From assembly GCF_900100925.1 (NCBI RefSeq), contig NZ_FNKO01000002.1, positions 868,001 to 932,000 of the forward strand: a DNA stretch of 64,000 nt, read 5' to 3'. This document shows, one piece after another, positions 33,966 through 43,544 of the stretch. Source of the stretch: Actinopolyspora saharensis. GTDB lineage: Bacteria > Actinomycetota > Actinomycetes > Mycobacteriales > Pseudonocardiaceae. A model generated the notes under the pieces. The model was given only the letters and a program-made list of their open reading frames with translations, did not search any database and was not told the DNA's origin. Every line of letters starts with the position of its first letter. The first letter of the stretch is position 1. Position numbers and translations under genes: made by a program.

Positions 33966-34025
33966 CAGCTACCCCCAGTTCAGCTACCCCCAGTTCAGCT
34001 ATCCCCAGTTCAGCTATCCCCGCGT
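33966..34025. repeat. 15-base tandem repeat (VNTR), four copies
   Basis: Unit CAGCTACCCCCAGTT at 33966 and 33981, then CAGCTATCCCCAGTT at 33996 and a final CAGCTATCCCCGCGT at 34011. About 220 bases upstream of the antiporter start. Confidence 0.9.
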
Positions 34026-34028
34026 TCC

Positions 34029-34091
34029 AGAACGTTCCGGCCTGCTCAACGCGATCGGGGGAACGTTCCGCGAAATATTTGCGAATATTTC
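34029..34091. promoter_or_regulatory. Palindromes upstream of the antiporter
   Basis: AGAACGTTCC (34029) and GGAACGTTCC (34060) are 31 bases apart, about three helical turns. They are followed by a perfect A/T-rich palindrome GAAATATT-TGCG-AATATTTC (34072-34091). This would suit a cooperative regulator site; the bound protein is unknown. Confidence 0.45.
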
Positions 34092-34321
34092 TCAGAAAAC
34101 TCCGGAGCGGGAAAGGCGAAAAGCTCCGTCGATACGCTGAGCGCCAGTTCCCCATCAGACGGAGCACCGGCGGGATCACCGCACGGTCAGCCATGCCGCT
34201 CTCACCGCGAAAACCCCTCTCGACCACCGAGGCGAGCCGGAGAGCGGACGAAGTGCCACTCCACCAGGGACACGGGAAACGCGGCCCCACCCCTCAAGAG
34301 CCGTTCGGAGAGGAGCGTCCC

Positions 34322-34594
34322 GTGAACAAGCACCGCCTCATGGCCGACCGGCTCCGCGCGCGTTCGCTGCGCCGCAGGATACTGATCGGCCCCGCCGTGC
34401 TCGCCACGATCGCCGCGCTGCTCTCGCAGGTGACCGGGATGCTCGTCCTGCGTTCCTGGCCGCTGAGCAGCGGTGGACCAGCAACTGGACGACTTCCTCC
34501 CCCATCCCGGCAGGGGCGCACGGCGGCAGGATCGAGCTGGACACCGCGGAGGGGCACGGGAGCACCTCCCGGCCCGTGGTGCCCACGAGCCGGT
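34322..34594 (+). pseudogene. Possible frameshifted small membrane-anchored gene
   Basis: From GTG 34322, well placed after GGAGAGGAG, the frame reads MNKHRLMADRLRARSLRRRI and one membrane helix (LIGPAVLATIAALLSQVTGM), then becomes low-complexity and would run antisense into the acyl-CoA synthetase. Near 34468 a shift of frame gives a sensible ending (RWTSNWTTSSPIPAGAHGGR, stop TGA at about 34594). This suggests a frameshift or a decayed gene. No family recognised. Confidence 0.3.
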
Positions 34595-34692
34595 GACCCC
34601 GGTGGGGCCACCGGCTGTCCGCGGCATCCGTGGGGCCCGGTTCGGGTGCAGGCTGCTCCGCCCACCGCGCGGAGCTCAGCCACGAGTCCTGG

Positions 34693-36306
34693 TCAGGAGC
34701 GGTCGAGCAACCGCTCCCGCAGATCCTTCTTGGAGAACTTGCCCGTGCTGGTCTTGGGCAGCTCGTCGACGAACCACACCTCGTCCGGCAGCCACCACTT
34801 CGCGACCCGGTCCTTGAGGTGGTCGTAGACCTCCTCGGCGGTCAGCTGCCCGCCCTGCTCCACGACCACGCAGGCCACGGGACGTTCCGTCCACTTGGGA
34901 TCGGGCTTGGCGATCACCGCGGCCTCCGCCACCCGCTCGTGAGCCATGATGGCGTTCTCCAGCTCGACGGAGGAGATCCACTCCCCGCCGGACTTCACCA
35001 GGTCCTTCGTCCGGTCCACCAGCCGCACGAAGCCGTGCTCGTCCATCGTGGCCACGTCTCCGGTGCGCAGCCAGCCGTCCGCGCTGAACGCGTCCGAGCC
35101 CTCCGCGCCGTAGTAGGCCGAGGCGATCCACGGCCCCGCCGCCTGCAGCTCCCCCGGCGTGACTCCGTCCCAGGGCTGTTCCGCACCGGTGTCCATGTCC
35201 ACGATGCGGAGGTCGACCAGCGGGACCGCCTGCCCCTGCGTGGCACGCACCTGGATCAACGACTCGGTGTCCAGCCCCTCGTGGTGGCTGCGCGGGCTGG
35301 CCACCGAGGCCAGCGGGCTCGTCTCGGTCATGCCCCACGCCTGGGTGATCGGGATTCCGATCGCCGCGCGCCACCCCTCGGAGAGGGCGGTCGGGATGGC
35401 GGCTCCCCCGCCGACCACCACGCGCAGGCTGGACAGGTCGTGCTCGCCGAGCAGCGGCAGCATACCCATCCAGATGGTGGGTACGCCCGCCGTGGCGGTC
35501 ACCCCGTGTCGTTCCAGCATCTCGACCAGGGCCTCCGGTTTCATGGCCGGGCCGGGGAAGACGATCGAGGAGCCCGCGAACACGGCGGCGTAGGGCAGTC
35601 CCCAGGCGTTGACGTGGAACATGGGCACCACCGGCAGGATGGTGTCCCGTTCGCTCAGCCCGACCGCGTCCACCGTCAGGCTCACCAAGGAGTGCAGCAC
35701 GGTGGAGCGGTGCGAGTAGACCACTCCCTTCGGCTGCCCCGTGGTTCCCGAGGTGTAGCACATGGCCGCGGCGGCGTTCTCGTCGGAGACCTCGAACCGG
35801 CCGCGGAACGGCTCCGCCGAGGACAGCAGTTCCTCGTAGTGCCGGATCCGCGGATCGTCCGGTATCTCGGCCTCGGCTCCGTCGTCGATCACCACGAAGT
35901 GGCGCACCGCAGGCAACCTGTCGGCCATCGGCCACAGCATCGGCAGCAGCGAGCGGTCCACGAAGATCACGTCGTCGTTCGCGTGCTCGACGATGTAGGC
36001 CACCTGATCGGCGAACAGCCTGATGTTGAGGGTGTGCAGCACCCGACCGGTGCACGGCACCGCGAAGTACAGCTCCAGGTGGCTCTGCGTGTTCCACGCG
36101 AAGGTGGCGACTTTGGCGTCCTGCGGGACGTCGAGGTTGTCCAAGGCCGTGGCGAGCCGCCGCACGCGGGTGCTCCACTCCCCGTAGGTGTTGCTGGCCT
36201 CCCCGCGCAGCGTGGTCGTGACGATCTTCTTGTCGTGGAACTGACGCTCCGCCCTGTGGAAAAGCTGCGGAATGGTCAGCGGGCGGTCCTGCATCAATGC
36301 TTGCAT
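34693..36306 (-). CDS. Long-chain fatty-acid--CoA ligase (AMP-forming)
   Basis: 537 residues. ANL-superfamily motifs: A3 [21 protein letters not shown]4 [13 protein letters not shown]5 [15 protein letters not shown]7 [16 protein letters not shown]8 [20 protein letters not shown], and A10 Lys in [17 protein letters not shown]. The enzyme adenylates a fatty or other carboxylic acid and transfers it to coenzyme A. GEWIS (rather than GENI) is typical of medium/long-chain acyl-CoA synthetases of the FadD type. A PucR regulator is on the same strand upstream, separated by about 200 bases. Single-gene unit by spacing. Confidence 0.92.
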   Translation of the reverse strand: MQALMQDRPLTIPQLFHRAERQFHDKKIVTTTLRGEASNTYGEWSTRVRRLATALDNLDVPQDAKVATFAWNTQSHLELYFAVPCTGRVLHTLNIRLFADQVAYIVEHANDDVIFVDRSLLPMLWPMADRLPAVRHFVVIDDGAEAEIPDDPRIRHYEELLSSAEPFRGRFEVSDENAAAAMCYTSGTTGQPKGVVYSHRSTVLHSLVSLTVDAVGLSERDTILPVVPMFHVNAWGLPYAAVFAGSSIVFPGPAMKPEALVEMLERHGVTATAGVPTIWMGMLPLLGEHDLSSLRVVVGGGAAIPTALSEGWRAAIGIPITQAWGMTETSPLASVASPRSHHEGLDTESLIQVRATQGQAVPLVDLRIVDMDTGAEQPWDGVTPGELQAAGPWIASAYYGAEGSDAFSADGWLRTGDVATMDEHGFVRLVDRTKDLVKSGGEWISSVELENAIMAHERVAEAAVIAKPDPKWTERPVACVVVEQGGQLTAEEVYDHLKDRVAKWWLPDEVWFVDELPKTSTGKFSKKDLRERLLDRS

Positions 36307-36515
36307 CTCGTGCTCTCCCCGCTGTGCGAAACACCTCGAACCCCTCCGGCACAGCCCCGACCAGGGACTGTGACGGCGAACACACTACTGTCTATCAGCC
36401 GTTCAGGGGGATTGGCACTATGTCACCGGCCCACTGATGAACGGGAAGTGTTGTGCACGCAACACAACAGAGACAGCCCCGAGAACCACGTTGCGCGATC
36501 CACCCGGGAAGCCCG

Positions 36516-37745
36516 CTAGCGTTTTCGCAGTTCCAGGGCGTGCATCGCCAGGCTGAGCCAGACCGTCTCCTGCACCCCGGTAACCGGGCGGCACAACAGC
36601 GCCTCGATGCGACTCAACCTGTTCAGCACCGTGTTGCGGTGGCAGTAGAGCCGGGCAGCGGTCCTCTTGGCCGAGCAGTCGGCCGCCAGCCAGGTCTCGA
36701 GGGTTTCGAGCAGCAACCTCCGCTCGGCTTCCGGAAGGTTCAGCACCGGCGCCAGGGTCCGCTCCACCAGCCGGTCGGCCAGTTCCGGGGAGCGCGCGAC
36801 CAGCGCCTGGGGCAACCGCCGGTCCAACCACGCCGTCTCGCTCGCGCCTCTCGGCAGGGAGCGCAGGGCGAGCACGGCGAGCTCCCTGGCGTGGGGAACG
36901 GCGTCACCGCGGTCGACCGTCGGCGAGACCCCCATGCCCGCCTGCACGACGTCCCGCAGCAGACCGGGGATCTCCTCCAGCGGGTGGTCACCCACTGCGA
37001 CCAGCCCCACGAGCGTGTCGGCCTGGGCCTGCCACACCGAACTTATCCCGTGCTGCTGCAAGGTGCTCTCCGGAGCGGGCACGTCGGCCACGCTCGAGGG
37101 GATCTCGGCCGCGATCACCAGGTACGGCCCCACCGCGGGCAGTCCGAGAGCGCGCAGCGCGGACTCGACGAAGTCGGAGTCGGTACCGGTACCGCGCAGC
37201 AATCCGTCGACGAGCACCTGTCGACGTTGCTCGTCGCCCCGGAGCAGCTCCAGCTCGGCGGCACGGTAGGAGTCCGAGACCGCGAGGGAGACCGCGTCCA
37301 CCACGTTCCAGATCGAGGTCCCGACCTCCAGCAGGGTGTCCGGGTCGAACTCGTGCTCCTCCCGCGCGGCTTCGAGGGCGCTGGACCACACCACGCGACC
37401 GCCGAGCCGGAAGGAGCGCAGCACCAGATCGAGCGCGACCCGCTGCTCGGCACGCAGCCTCCCCGTTCGCCGGGCGGCGTCGTAGGGATCCGCTCCGGGC
37501 GGAACGCGCCGGCCGAGCAGCTGCAGCACCCGCTGGAGGTTCGCCCGGCAGGAGTCGCGCAGATCGGACTCGGCCACGCGCTCGGACTCGTAGTACTCGG
37601 GGTTCTCCGCGATGATGTCGTCGACCAGCCGGTCCGTGACGGAGTCGATCCCGGCGAGCATGGAGCGCGCCAACCGAGCCGCCGCCTCGGAAGCGCCCTC
37701 GTGCACCCCGGAAGGACCCCCTTCTGCGCTCGTGCGGTCGATCAC
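36516..37745 (-). CDS. PucR/CdaR-type transcriptional regulator
   Basis: 409 residues from GTG 37745, whose G is shared with the stop of the preceding gene (TAGTG), implying reinitiation. The N-terminal 150 residues are a helical RsbRD/GGDEF-like sensor region (SMLAGIDSVTDRLVDDIIAE). The C-terminal PucR helix-turn-helix is clear: LLLETLETWLAADCSAKRTA then ARLYCHRNTVLNRLSRIEAL, spanning about residues 340-395. Regulators of this kind control purine, amino-acid or lipid catabolism. The adjacent acyl-CoA ligase gene is a plausible target. Confidence 0.87.
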   Translation of the reverse strand: MIDRTSAEGGPSGVHEGASEAAARLARSMLAGIDSVTDRLVDDIIAENPEYYESERVAESDLRDSCRANLQRVLQLLGRRVPPGADPYDAARRTGRLRAEQRVALDLVLRSFRLGGRVVWSSALEAAREEHEFDPDTLLEVGTSIWNVVDAVSLAVSDSYRAAELELLRGDEQRRQVLVDGLLRGTGTDSDFVESALRALGLPAVGPYLVIAAEIPSSVADVPAPESTLQQHGISSVWQAQADTLVGLVAVGDHPLEEIPGLLRDVVQAGMGVSPTVDRGDAVPHARELAVLALRSLPRGASETAWLDRRLPQALVARSPELADRLVERTLAPVLNLPEAERRLLLETLETWLAADCSAKRTAARLYCHRNTVLNRLSRIEALLCRPVTGVQETVWLSLAMHALELRKR

Positions 37746-38050
37746 TAGAAGTCCTGCTCCGACTCCGCGCTCGACCGGGCGGGAGCGTGCAGCCTGCGCA
37801 GGTGCAGCTGTCGTTTCAGCCGGATGGCCGGCCGGATCGCGAGCTCGATGCTGCCCACGAGGAAGAACCAGGTTCCGAGGAAGGTGGTGCTCTCCCAGAA
37901 GAACAGGACGCTGCCCACCACGAACCACAGCGCGATGAGGATGTCGTTGACGATGCTCAGTGCTTCGTAGCGCTTGCGGATCGACAGTTCCTCGTGCCCG
38001 ATCCGCAGCACCAGCGGGGTGGAGGCGAAAGGATCGGAGGACTCGCTCAT
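37745..38050 (-). CDS. YrhK-domain membrane protein
   Basis: 101 residues from ATG 38050 (MSESSDPF). Two closely spaced transmembrane helices, with the YrhK pattern RKRYEALSIVNDILIALWFV, GSVLFFWESTTFLGTWFFLV and GSIELAIRPAIRLKRQLHLR. Function of the family is unknown. Its stop shares one base with the PucR start, so the two are co-translated and may form a sensor pair. Confidence 0.85.
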   Translation of the reverse strand: MSESSDPFASTPLVLRIGHEELSIRKRYEALSIVNDILIALWFVVGSVLFFWESTTFLGTWFFLVGSIELAIRPAIRLKRQLHLRRLHAPARSSAESEQDF

Positions 38051-38155
38051 TTCCCCATCCTCGCACCCGACCGGGGCGTGAAGCGGCGAGCACAGCCGCA
38101 CCGGAAGACATCCGGGGAGGTCTCCCGATCCACGCGGCTCCGGAGAAACGAGCAA

Positions 38156-38198
38156 CGGCCGTCCCCGCGCGGGTGCGCGACCCGCGCGGGGACGGCCG
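38156..38198. terminator. Very strong hairpin terminator
   Basis: A 19-base-pair perfect stem (left arm CGGCCGTCCCCGCGCGGGT) with loop GCGCG, extended by GAGCAA/TTGCTC on the flanks. It terminates the aldo/keto reductase transcript before yrhK. Confidence 0.85.
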
Positions 38199-38236
38199 TG
38201 ATTGCTCGACCGGGCGTACGAGCCCTCAGGGGTTCC

Positions 38237-39211
38237 TCAGGCCACGCCTTCCGGGCTGGCCCCCTCGATCGACACTCCGGAGGAGGCGATGTTGTCGATC
38301 TCGTCCAGGTCCTGCTGGGTCAACTCCAGATCGGCGGCGGCCAGGCTGTTCTCGATGTTGCGCGGACTCCGCGCCCCGACGATCGCGACGTGCACACCGC
38401 GCTGGGCGAGCACCCAGGCGATCGCGAGCTGACTCACGTTCGTCCCGCGTTCGGCGGCGAAGCGGGAGAGCTGTTCCACGACCTCCAGATTGCGCCGGAA
38501 CGTCTCCCCCTGGAAGGCCGAGGAGTGGGCACGCCAGTCACTCGACTCGAAGGTGCTCTCCGCGGAGAGCCTGCCCGTCAGCAGTCCGCTGGCCAGCGGG
38601 CTGTAGGCGAGCACCCCGATGTCGTGCTCGCGCGTGTAGGGCAGCACCTCGCGCTCGATGCCCCGCCGGAACAGGTGGTACGGCGGCTGGAGCGTCTCAA
38701 CGGGACGGGTGCGGTCGAAATCGGCCATCTGAGCCGCGTCGTAGTTGGACACGCCCACGTGGCGGATCTTGCCCTCGTCCACGAGCTCCTGCAGCGCGCT
38801 CGCGGTTTCCTCGGCCGGGGTCTGCTCGTCCGGCCAGTGCACCTGGTACAGGTCGATGTGGTCCACGCCGAGAGCGCTCAGGCTCTCGGTCACGCCCTGA
38901 CGCAGGTTCGCGCGTCGCGCGTCCCGCGGGCGCTCCCCTCCGGGATTGATACCGCCCTTGGTCGCGATGACCAGACTGTCCCGATCCCTCTTCAACTCGT
39001 CCTGCAGCGCGCGCCCCAGGACCTCCTCGGACTTGCCGAAGCCGTAGGCCTGTGCGGTGTCGAAGAAATTGACCCCCAGCTCACGCGCGTGACGGATCGC
39101 GGTGACGGCCTGTTCCTCGTCGAAGGATCCCCACTCGCCACCCAGCTGCCAGGTGCCGAAGGCGATCCGGGACACCTCCATACCCGTCTTACCCAACACT
39201 GTGGTCTGCAT
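38237..39211 (-). CDS. Aldo/keto reductase
   Basis: 324 residues from ATG 39211 (MQTTVLGKTG), the start that aligns with the family. Complete tetrad: Asp51 (FFDTAQAYGFG), Tyr56, Lys85 (VIATKGGINP), His125 (LYQVHWPDEQT). AYSPLASGLLTGRLS and IVGARSPRNIENSLAAADLE mark the later barrel and cofactor site. NADPH-dependent carbonyl reduction; substrate unknown. Third member of the family in this window. It is single-gene, bounded by a strong terminator on its 3' side. Confidence 0.9.
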   Translation of the reverse strand: MQTTVLGKTGMEVSRIAFGTWQLGGEWGSFDEEQAVTAIRHARELGVNFFDTAQAYGFGKSEEVLGRALQDELKRDRDSLVIATKGGINPGGERPRDARRANLRQGVTESLSALGVDHIDLYQVHWPDEQTPAEETASALQELVDEGKIRHVGVSNYDAAQMADFDRTRPVETLQPPYHLFRRGIEREVLPYTREHDIGVLAYSPLASGLLTGRLSAESTFESSDWRAHSSAFQGETFRRNLEVVEQLSRFAAERGTNVSQLAIAWVLAQRGVHVAIVGARSPRNIENSLAAADLELTQQDLDEIDNIASSGVSIEGASPEGVA

Positions 39212-39448
39212 ACTTCCATGACACCGGAAACGGCGATTTTTCGCCACCTCGAACGCACAACGTCACAGGAGCACTCTTTCGTGTAAACATCCGAGTTTCC
39301 AAGCCCCGCAAAAAGTACAAAAAAACACTCTTCCGGGGTGAATCCGGATCATTCGCTGGCGACTCGGTTCCAGCCTTCGCCATGTTGACCGCGAGGTTTC
39401 GACGCGAATCCCGACAACGGATTCACGACCGGAAAGGATCCATTTCGC

Positions 39449-39931
39449 ATGAAACTCGCTTCACGTGTGACCACTTCCCGCGGAGAACTCACCGGCGGAG
39501 AACTCACCGGCGGGGAGCGCACGCGCCCCCGGACGGCAGCACCGCGGCGGTTGCGGGCGAGGTGCACCCCACTGGTGCTGGCTCTGGCGGCGGTGGCCCT
39601 GGGAGCTCCGGCCGCGGCCGCTTCCGGCCCCGCGCAGGACCCCGCGCAAGACGAGGCGCAGTGCGAGTCCGGTGTCTTCTGCGCCTGGCCCGAGCAGCAG
39701 TACGGCGGAAGTCCGCACTCCGCCGACCTGCGTACGACCAACATGGAGGAGTGCGTCCCGCTGAGCGGCGACTTGGAGGCGCACTCCTTCGTCAACAGAT
39801 TGAACCGCCCCGTCACCGTGTACCAGGACGCGCACTGCGGAACCAGAGGTGAGTTCAGCACCTACCCGGAGGGAAGTTTCGTTCCGCGCTCCCCGTTCGT
39901 GGTAAGAGCCTTCAAGATCTGGACGCACTGA
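39449..39931 (+). CDS. Secreted peptidase-inhibitor family I36-like protein
   Basis: 160 residues with a long basic N-terminus containing the internal repeat RGELTGGELTGGERTR, then a hydrophobic segment TPLVLALAAVALGAPAAAAS giving a signal peptide with an AAA-S type cleavage. The mature part has the beta/gamma-crystallin-like I36/SMPI pattern: CESGVFCAWPEQQYGGSP, a central CVPL, and RPVTVYQDAHCGTRGEFSTY then RSPFVVRAFKIWTH. Four mature cysteines fit two disulfides. Such proteins inhibit metallopeptidases outside the cell. AAAGGATCC precedes the ATG. Single-gene unit. Confidence 0.8.
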   Translation: MKLASRVTTSRGELTGGELTGGERTRPRTAAPRRLRARCTPLVLALAAVALGAPAAAASGPAQDPAQDEAQCESGVFCAWPEQQYGGSPHSADLRTTNMEECVPLSGDLEAHSFVNRLNRPVTVYQDAHCGTRGEFSTYPEGSFVPRSPFVVRAFKIWTH

Positions 39932-40124
39932 GCGCAGGGGACTGGCGTTACCGGAACGGTGCTTGCCGGAGGTGGTGTTCGGCTCCGGGAACGGCGCCGA
40001 AGCGATCTCGCCGCTGACCGACGTCGCCGCGGGACCTCCCGTGATGCTCTCGCGACCACCCACTACGGGGAGCGCGGGACGCCCCGTGGCACGACCGAGC
40101 CGGCGAAGTCCCGCCGGGACCACG

Positions 40125-41318
40125 TCACGAAACCAGCCGACGAATCGATTCGTGGAGTTTGCGCGCGGACTCCTCCCAGGTGAAACCCGCGGCGTGGGCA
40201 CGCGCGGATTCGACCGTTCCCGCCCTGGTTTCCGGATCCTCGAAGCAGCGCACGGCCGCGATGAATCCGGAAACCGAATCCGGATCGAAGAACTGCGCGT
40301 GCCCACCCGTCACCTCGCGGAATATCGGGATGTCACTGCAGACCACCGGGGTTTCCGCGTTCATGGCTTCGATCAGCGGGAGTCCGAACCCCTCGTCTCT
40401 GGAAGCGGTCACCAGGGCCGCCGCGTTCCTCAGCAGTCTCCTGTAGTCCTCTTCGGTCACACCGTTCCAGAAGACCACGTCGGCCCCGTCGGGCACCACC
40501 TCCCGCAGTGAGCGCAGCCTGTCCGGGTCGATCCGGCTCAACAGGTGGAGCCGGTATCCGGGCAGCCCGTCCATCGCGGAGATGAGCGTGGTGACGTTCT
40601 TGTACGGCATGAACGAGCCCATGTACAACAGCGCGGAAGGAGAACGTCCCTGCTCGTCCCGCTCGCCCTGCCCGTCCTGCTCACCCGTCCGCTCCGCACC
40701 GCCGGAACTCGCGGCGCCCGCTGCGGACGAAGCCGTCGGCGCGTTGGGAACGACCGTGACGGGCCGCCGGGTCAACCGGTGCCGCTCGATCAGCCCCTTG
40801 GTCGTCTCGCTGACGGTGACCACCAGATCTGCGCGGTTGAGCAGCACGCGCTGCGGCCACCAGGCCTGGTGGAACAGCCACCACACGACCCGCACCGGCA
40901 GCGGGAGGAACTCAGGGGGTTTCGGATACCGGTAGTAGATCAGGTCGTGCAGGGTGAGCACCTGCGCGTAGCGGCGCCGGAAGCCACCGATCACCTGCAT
41001 CGGGCTGAACACCACTTCGACACCGAGCCCGTGCAGGGTGCGCGACAACCACAGCTCCCGCGGCGAGAACGGGCTGTTGATCAACTCGTGCGGAACCTCC
41101 GCGGGCAGCAATCCGAGCTGGGCGGGGTCGTGGACCAGCACGGTCACCGGGTGGATCCGGTGCAACGCCTCGACCAGTCCCGCCGTGTAGCGACTGATGC
41201 CGTCCGGGAAGTCGGTACGCGTCCAGCGCGCATCGACGAAGATCCGCGTGTCCGCGTCCCGCGCACCGTCTTCGCGCCTCCCGGCGGGCGAACGCGTGCC
41301 GTCCCCGGTTCCGCTCAC
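40125..41318 (-). CDS. GT4-family glycosyltransferase (last gene of operon)
   Basis: 397 residues. GT-B fold: donor-domain EX7E motif in RDEGFGLPLIEAMNAETPVV; phosphate-binding GSFMPYKNVTTL; N-terminal acceptor domain with RWTRTDFPDGISRYTAGLVE. A Ser/Gly/Glu-rich insertion (about 200-230) is not part of the fold. Its GTG start overlaps the hydrolase stop by four bases. It likely adds a sugar to a lipid or polysaccharide made by this operon. Retaining stereochemistry is family knowledge; donor and acceptor are not visible. Confidence 0.88.
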   Translation of the reverse strand: MSGTGDGTRSPAGRREDGARDADTRIFVDARWTRTDFPDGISRYTAGLVEALHRIHPVTVLVHDPAQLGLLPAEVPHELINSPFSPRELWLSRTLHGLGVEVVFSPMQVIGGFRRRYAQVLTLHDLIYYRYPKPPEFLPLPVRVVWWLFHQAWWPQRVLLNRADLVVTVSETTKGLIERHRLTRRPVTVVPNAPTASSAAGAASSGGAERTGEQDGQGERDEQGRSPSALLYMGSFMPYKNVTTLISAMDGLPGYRLHLLSRIDPDRLRSLREVVPDGADVVFWNGVTEEDYRRLLRNAAALVTASRDEGFGLPLIEAMNAETPVVCSDIPIFREVTGGHAQFFDPDSVSGFIAAVRCFEDPETRAGTVESARAHAAGFTWEESARKLHESIRRLVS

Positions 41319-42286
41319 GACTCGTCCAGAAACGAGCGGACCTCCCGAGCAACGCGCTCGGGTGCCTCGTAGTGCACGAGATGGCCGACCTCGTCGAGCA
41401 CCCGCAGCCTGCCGTCCGCGAACCGGCCGACCAGTCGTCGCTGCCCGTCGAGCGGAGCGATCTCGTCCGTGGCCCCCGCTATCAGCAGCGTGGGCGCCTG
41501 CACCCGCTCGACGTGGTCCTCGACCGATGCGGTCAGCGAGGAACGATAGCTCTCGACCACGAGCGCCGGACTGTGGAAGCGGCTGAAGTGCCGCAGGTGG
41601 CTGTCGTAGACGAACCGACGCACCCGCGAGTCACGGGTGCGGAGCATGACGCGGGTCGCGGCGAGCACGATCCACCGATTCGACAGCAGGGCCCTGCCCA
41701 ACCTCCCGGGCAGCAGCTCGCCCAAGCGGTAGTAGGCGGAGGTGATCCGAGTGAGCACGGAGGAGGCCCCGTGGGCCGGTGAAACGGCTATCGGGTTGAC
41801 CAGCACCATCCTGCGAACCAGCTCGGGAGCACGTGCGGCCACCGCGGCGGTCACCACCGCACCGAAGGAGTGTCCGAGCAGATCGAAGCGCTCCCCGTCC
41901 GAACGGAGCTCGCGGAGCAGTTCCACCACGGCTCGCGCGTACCCGGCCACGTCGTGCCTGCCCGCGGTCATCGGCCCCGAGTCGCCGAACCCCGGAAGAT
42001 CGGGAATCAGCACTTCCCGCTCCGGCAACGAGCCCGCGATCAGCCCGAGTCCGTGGTGGGTGCCGCGCAGCCCGTGCAGCATGATCAACCTGCTGCAGGA
42101 GTCCCGAGCCTCGTCCCCGTTCCCGCTCGCGGCGGGGTGGTCCTGCTCGTATCCCTCCGGGAGAACGGCAGCCGAGCTGTACCGCCAGACGCTCAGGTCG
42201 CTGCCCAGCACGGACAACGTCGAACGGCTCACCCCGGCTGTGAGTTCCCCGGAACCGTTCGGCACGGTTGTCGACTCACGCACCAC
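41315..42286 (-). CDS. Alpha/beta-hydrolase fold enzyme
   Basis: 323 residues from GTG 42286, supported by AGGGACG five bases upstream; the longer frame overlaps the previous gene. Triad: Ser in FDLLGHSFGAVVTAA, Asp in IAGATDEIAPLDGQ, His in DEVGHLVHYEAPER. The oxyanion-hole region is LIMLHGLRGTHHGLGL. It sits between two glycosyltransferase genes and is coupled to both by short spacing, so the substrate may be an acylated sugar or lipid intermediate. Also possible: a general esterase. No signal peptide; cytosolic. Confidence 0.85.
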   Translation of the reverse strand: MVRESTTVPNGSGELTAGVSRSTLSVLGSDLSVWRYSSAAVLPEGYEQDHPAASGNGDEARDSCSRLIMLHGLRGTHHGLGLIAGSLPEREVLIPDLPGFGDSGPMTAGRHDVAGYARAVVELLRELRSDGERFDLLGHSFGAVVTAAVAARAPELVRRMVLVNPIAVSPAHGASSVLTRITSAYYRLGELLPGRLGRALLSNRWIVLAATRVMLRTRDSRVRRFVYDSHLRHFSRFHSPALVVESYRSSLTASVEDHVERVQAPTLLIAGATDEIAPLDGQRRLVGRFADGRLRVLDEVGHLVHYEAPERVAREVRSFLDES

Positions 42287-42296
42287 GAAACGTCCC

Positions 42297-43532
42297 TCAG
42301 CTCGCCATCTCGGTGTGGATCTCCACCGGGTCATCGGCCCTGCCCGGATCGATCAGATGCCGGTAAACCGACTCGAACCTGGCCAGCACCGCGTCGATGT
42401 CGTGCGCCTCGGCAATGATCTGCTCGCTGAAGGCCCCCATGCTGTCGACGGTCGCGCGGTCGCTGACGATCTCGTCGATGGCCTTGGCCAACGCGTGGAC
42501 GTCCCCCGGCGGGTAGAGCCAACCGTTGTTCCCCGGTCGAACCAAGTGGGGCAGGGCCATCGCGTTGGCCAGCACCACGGCCGTGCGCGCCGACATGGCC
42601 TCCATCGTCGCCAGGCTCTGCAGCTCCGCGATGCTGGGCATGCAGAACACGTCGGCACGCGCGTAGGCGGCCAACAGCTCCTCGTCGTCGACGAACCCGG
42701 CGAAGCACACCCTGTCGGCGATGCCGAGCTCCGCGGCGAGCTGCTCGAGGGACTCCTTCCTGCTGCCGTCCCCGACGATCTCCAGGCGAGTGGACACGTC
42801 CGTGCGCAGCAGCGACATCGCACGCAACAGGTCCTCGACGTGCTTCTCCTCGTCGAGCCTGCCCACGAACAGCACGGTCCTGACCTCGGGGCAGGGATGC
42901 TGCTCCCGGTGCTCGGCCGCGGCGCTGCGGTACCGGTCGATGTCGATCCCGCAGGATATCGGCAGCGCACGCTTGTCGAAGCCGTTCTCCTGCAGCAGCC
43001 GAACGGCGCGCGGGGTCGGCGCGGTCACCGTCGCGGCCTTGCGGTAGTGCTTGACCAGGTTCCGCCACAGCACCTTGGCCGTAACGGACTTCAGCGCTCC
43101 GGGAATCGGCAGGTACCCGAAGATGTTCTCGGGCATGAAGTGGTTGGTCGCCACCAGCGGAATGTTCATCCTGCGGGCGGCGTTGATCACTCCGCGGCCG
43201 ATGAAGAAGTGGGACTGGACGTGCACCACGTCCGGTCGGATCTCGGCCAGCAGTCTCCTCGCCTCGGAAGAGGCGCGCCACGGGGAGCACATCCTGGCGG
43301 TCGGGTGGACCGGAGTGGCGTAGGAGCCGACTCGGTGAACGGTGACGCCGTCCTCGACCGCGGTGTGCGTTCTCCGGTCCGCGGCGTGGCAGATCACGTG
43401 CACGTCGTGGCCACGTGCGGCCAGTCCCGTCGCGAGCCGGTGTCCGAAGCTAGCGGCACCGTTGACGTCGGGCGGATACATGACGGCACCGATCACGATC
43501 CGCAGTGGCCGGCCGCTTGGTTGCGAAGTCAC
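42297..43532 (-). CDS. GT4-family glycosyltransferase (PimB/MshA-like)
   Basis: 411 residues; GTG 43532 preceded by GGGAG. GT-B features: N-terminal MYPPDVNGAASFGHRLATGL, acceptor loop TNHFMPENIFGYLP, donor motif FVGRLDEEKHVEDLLRAM and EX7E in SIAELQSLATMEAMSARTAV. GNNGWLYPPGD follows. This is closest in style to actinobacterial mannosyl/glucosyltransferases making glycolipids such as PIMs. Together with the hydrolase and second GT4 it forms an envelope-glycan unit. The acceptor is not identifiable by reading. Confidence 0.88.
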   Translation of the reverse strand: MTSQPSGRPLRIVIGAVMYPPDVNGAASFGHRLATGLAARGHDVHVICHAADRRTHTAVEDGVTVHRVGSYATPVHPTARMCSPWRASSEARRLLAEIRPDVVHVQSHFFIGRGVINAARRMNIPLVATNHFMPENIFGYLPIPGALKSVTAKVLWRNLVKHYRKAATVTAPTPRAVRLLQENGFDKRALPISCGIDIDRYRSAAAEHREQHPCPEVRTVLFVGRLDEEKHVEDLLRAMSLLRTDVSTRLEIVGDGSRKESLEQLAAELGIADRVCFAGFVDDEELLAAYARADVFCMPSIAELQSLATMEAMSARTAVVLANAMALPHLVRPGNNGWLYPPGDVHALAKAIDEIVSDRATVDSMGAFSEQIIAEAHDIDAVLARFESVYRHLIDPGRADDPVEIHTEMAS

Positions 43533-43544
43533 CTGCTACTCCCA

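Noticed and set aside
33750-34320. c-di-AMP (ydaO) riboswitch before the antiporter
   Set aside because: No recognisable ydaO core; only tandem repeats and short palindromes.
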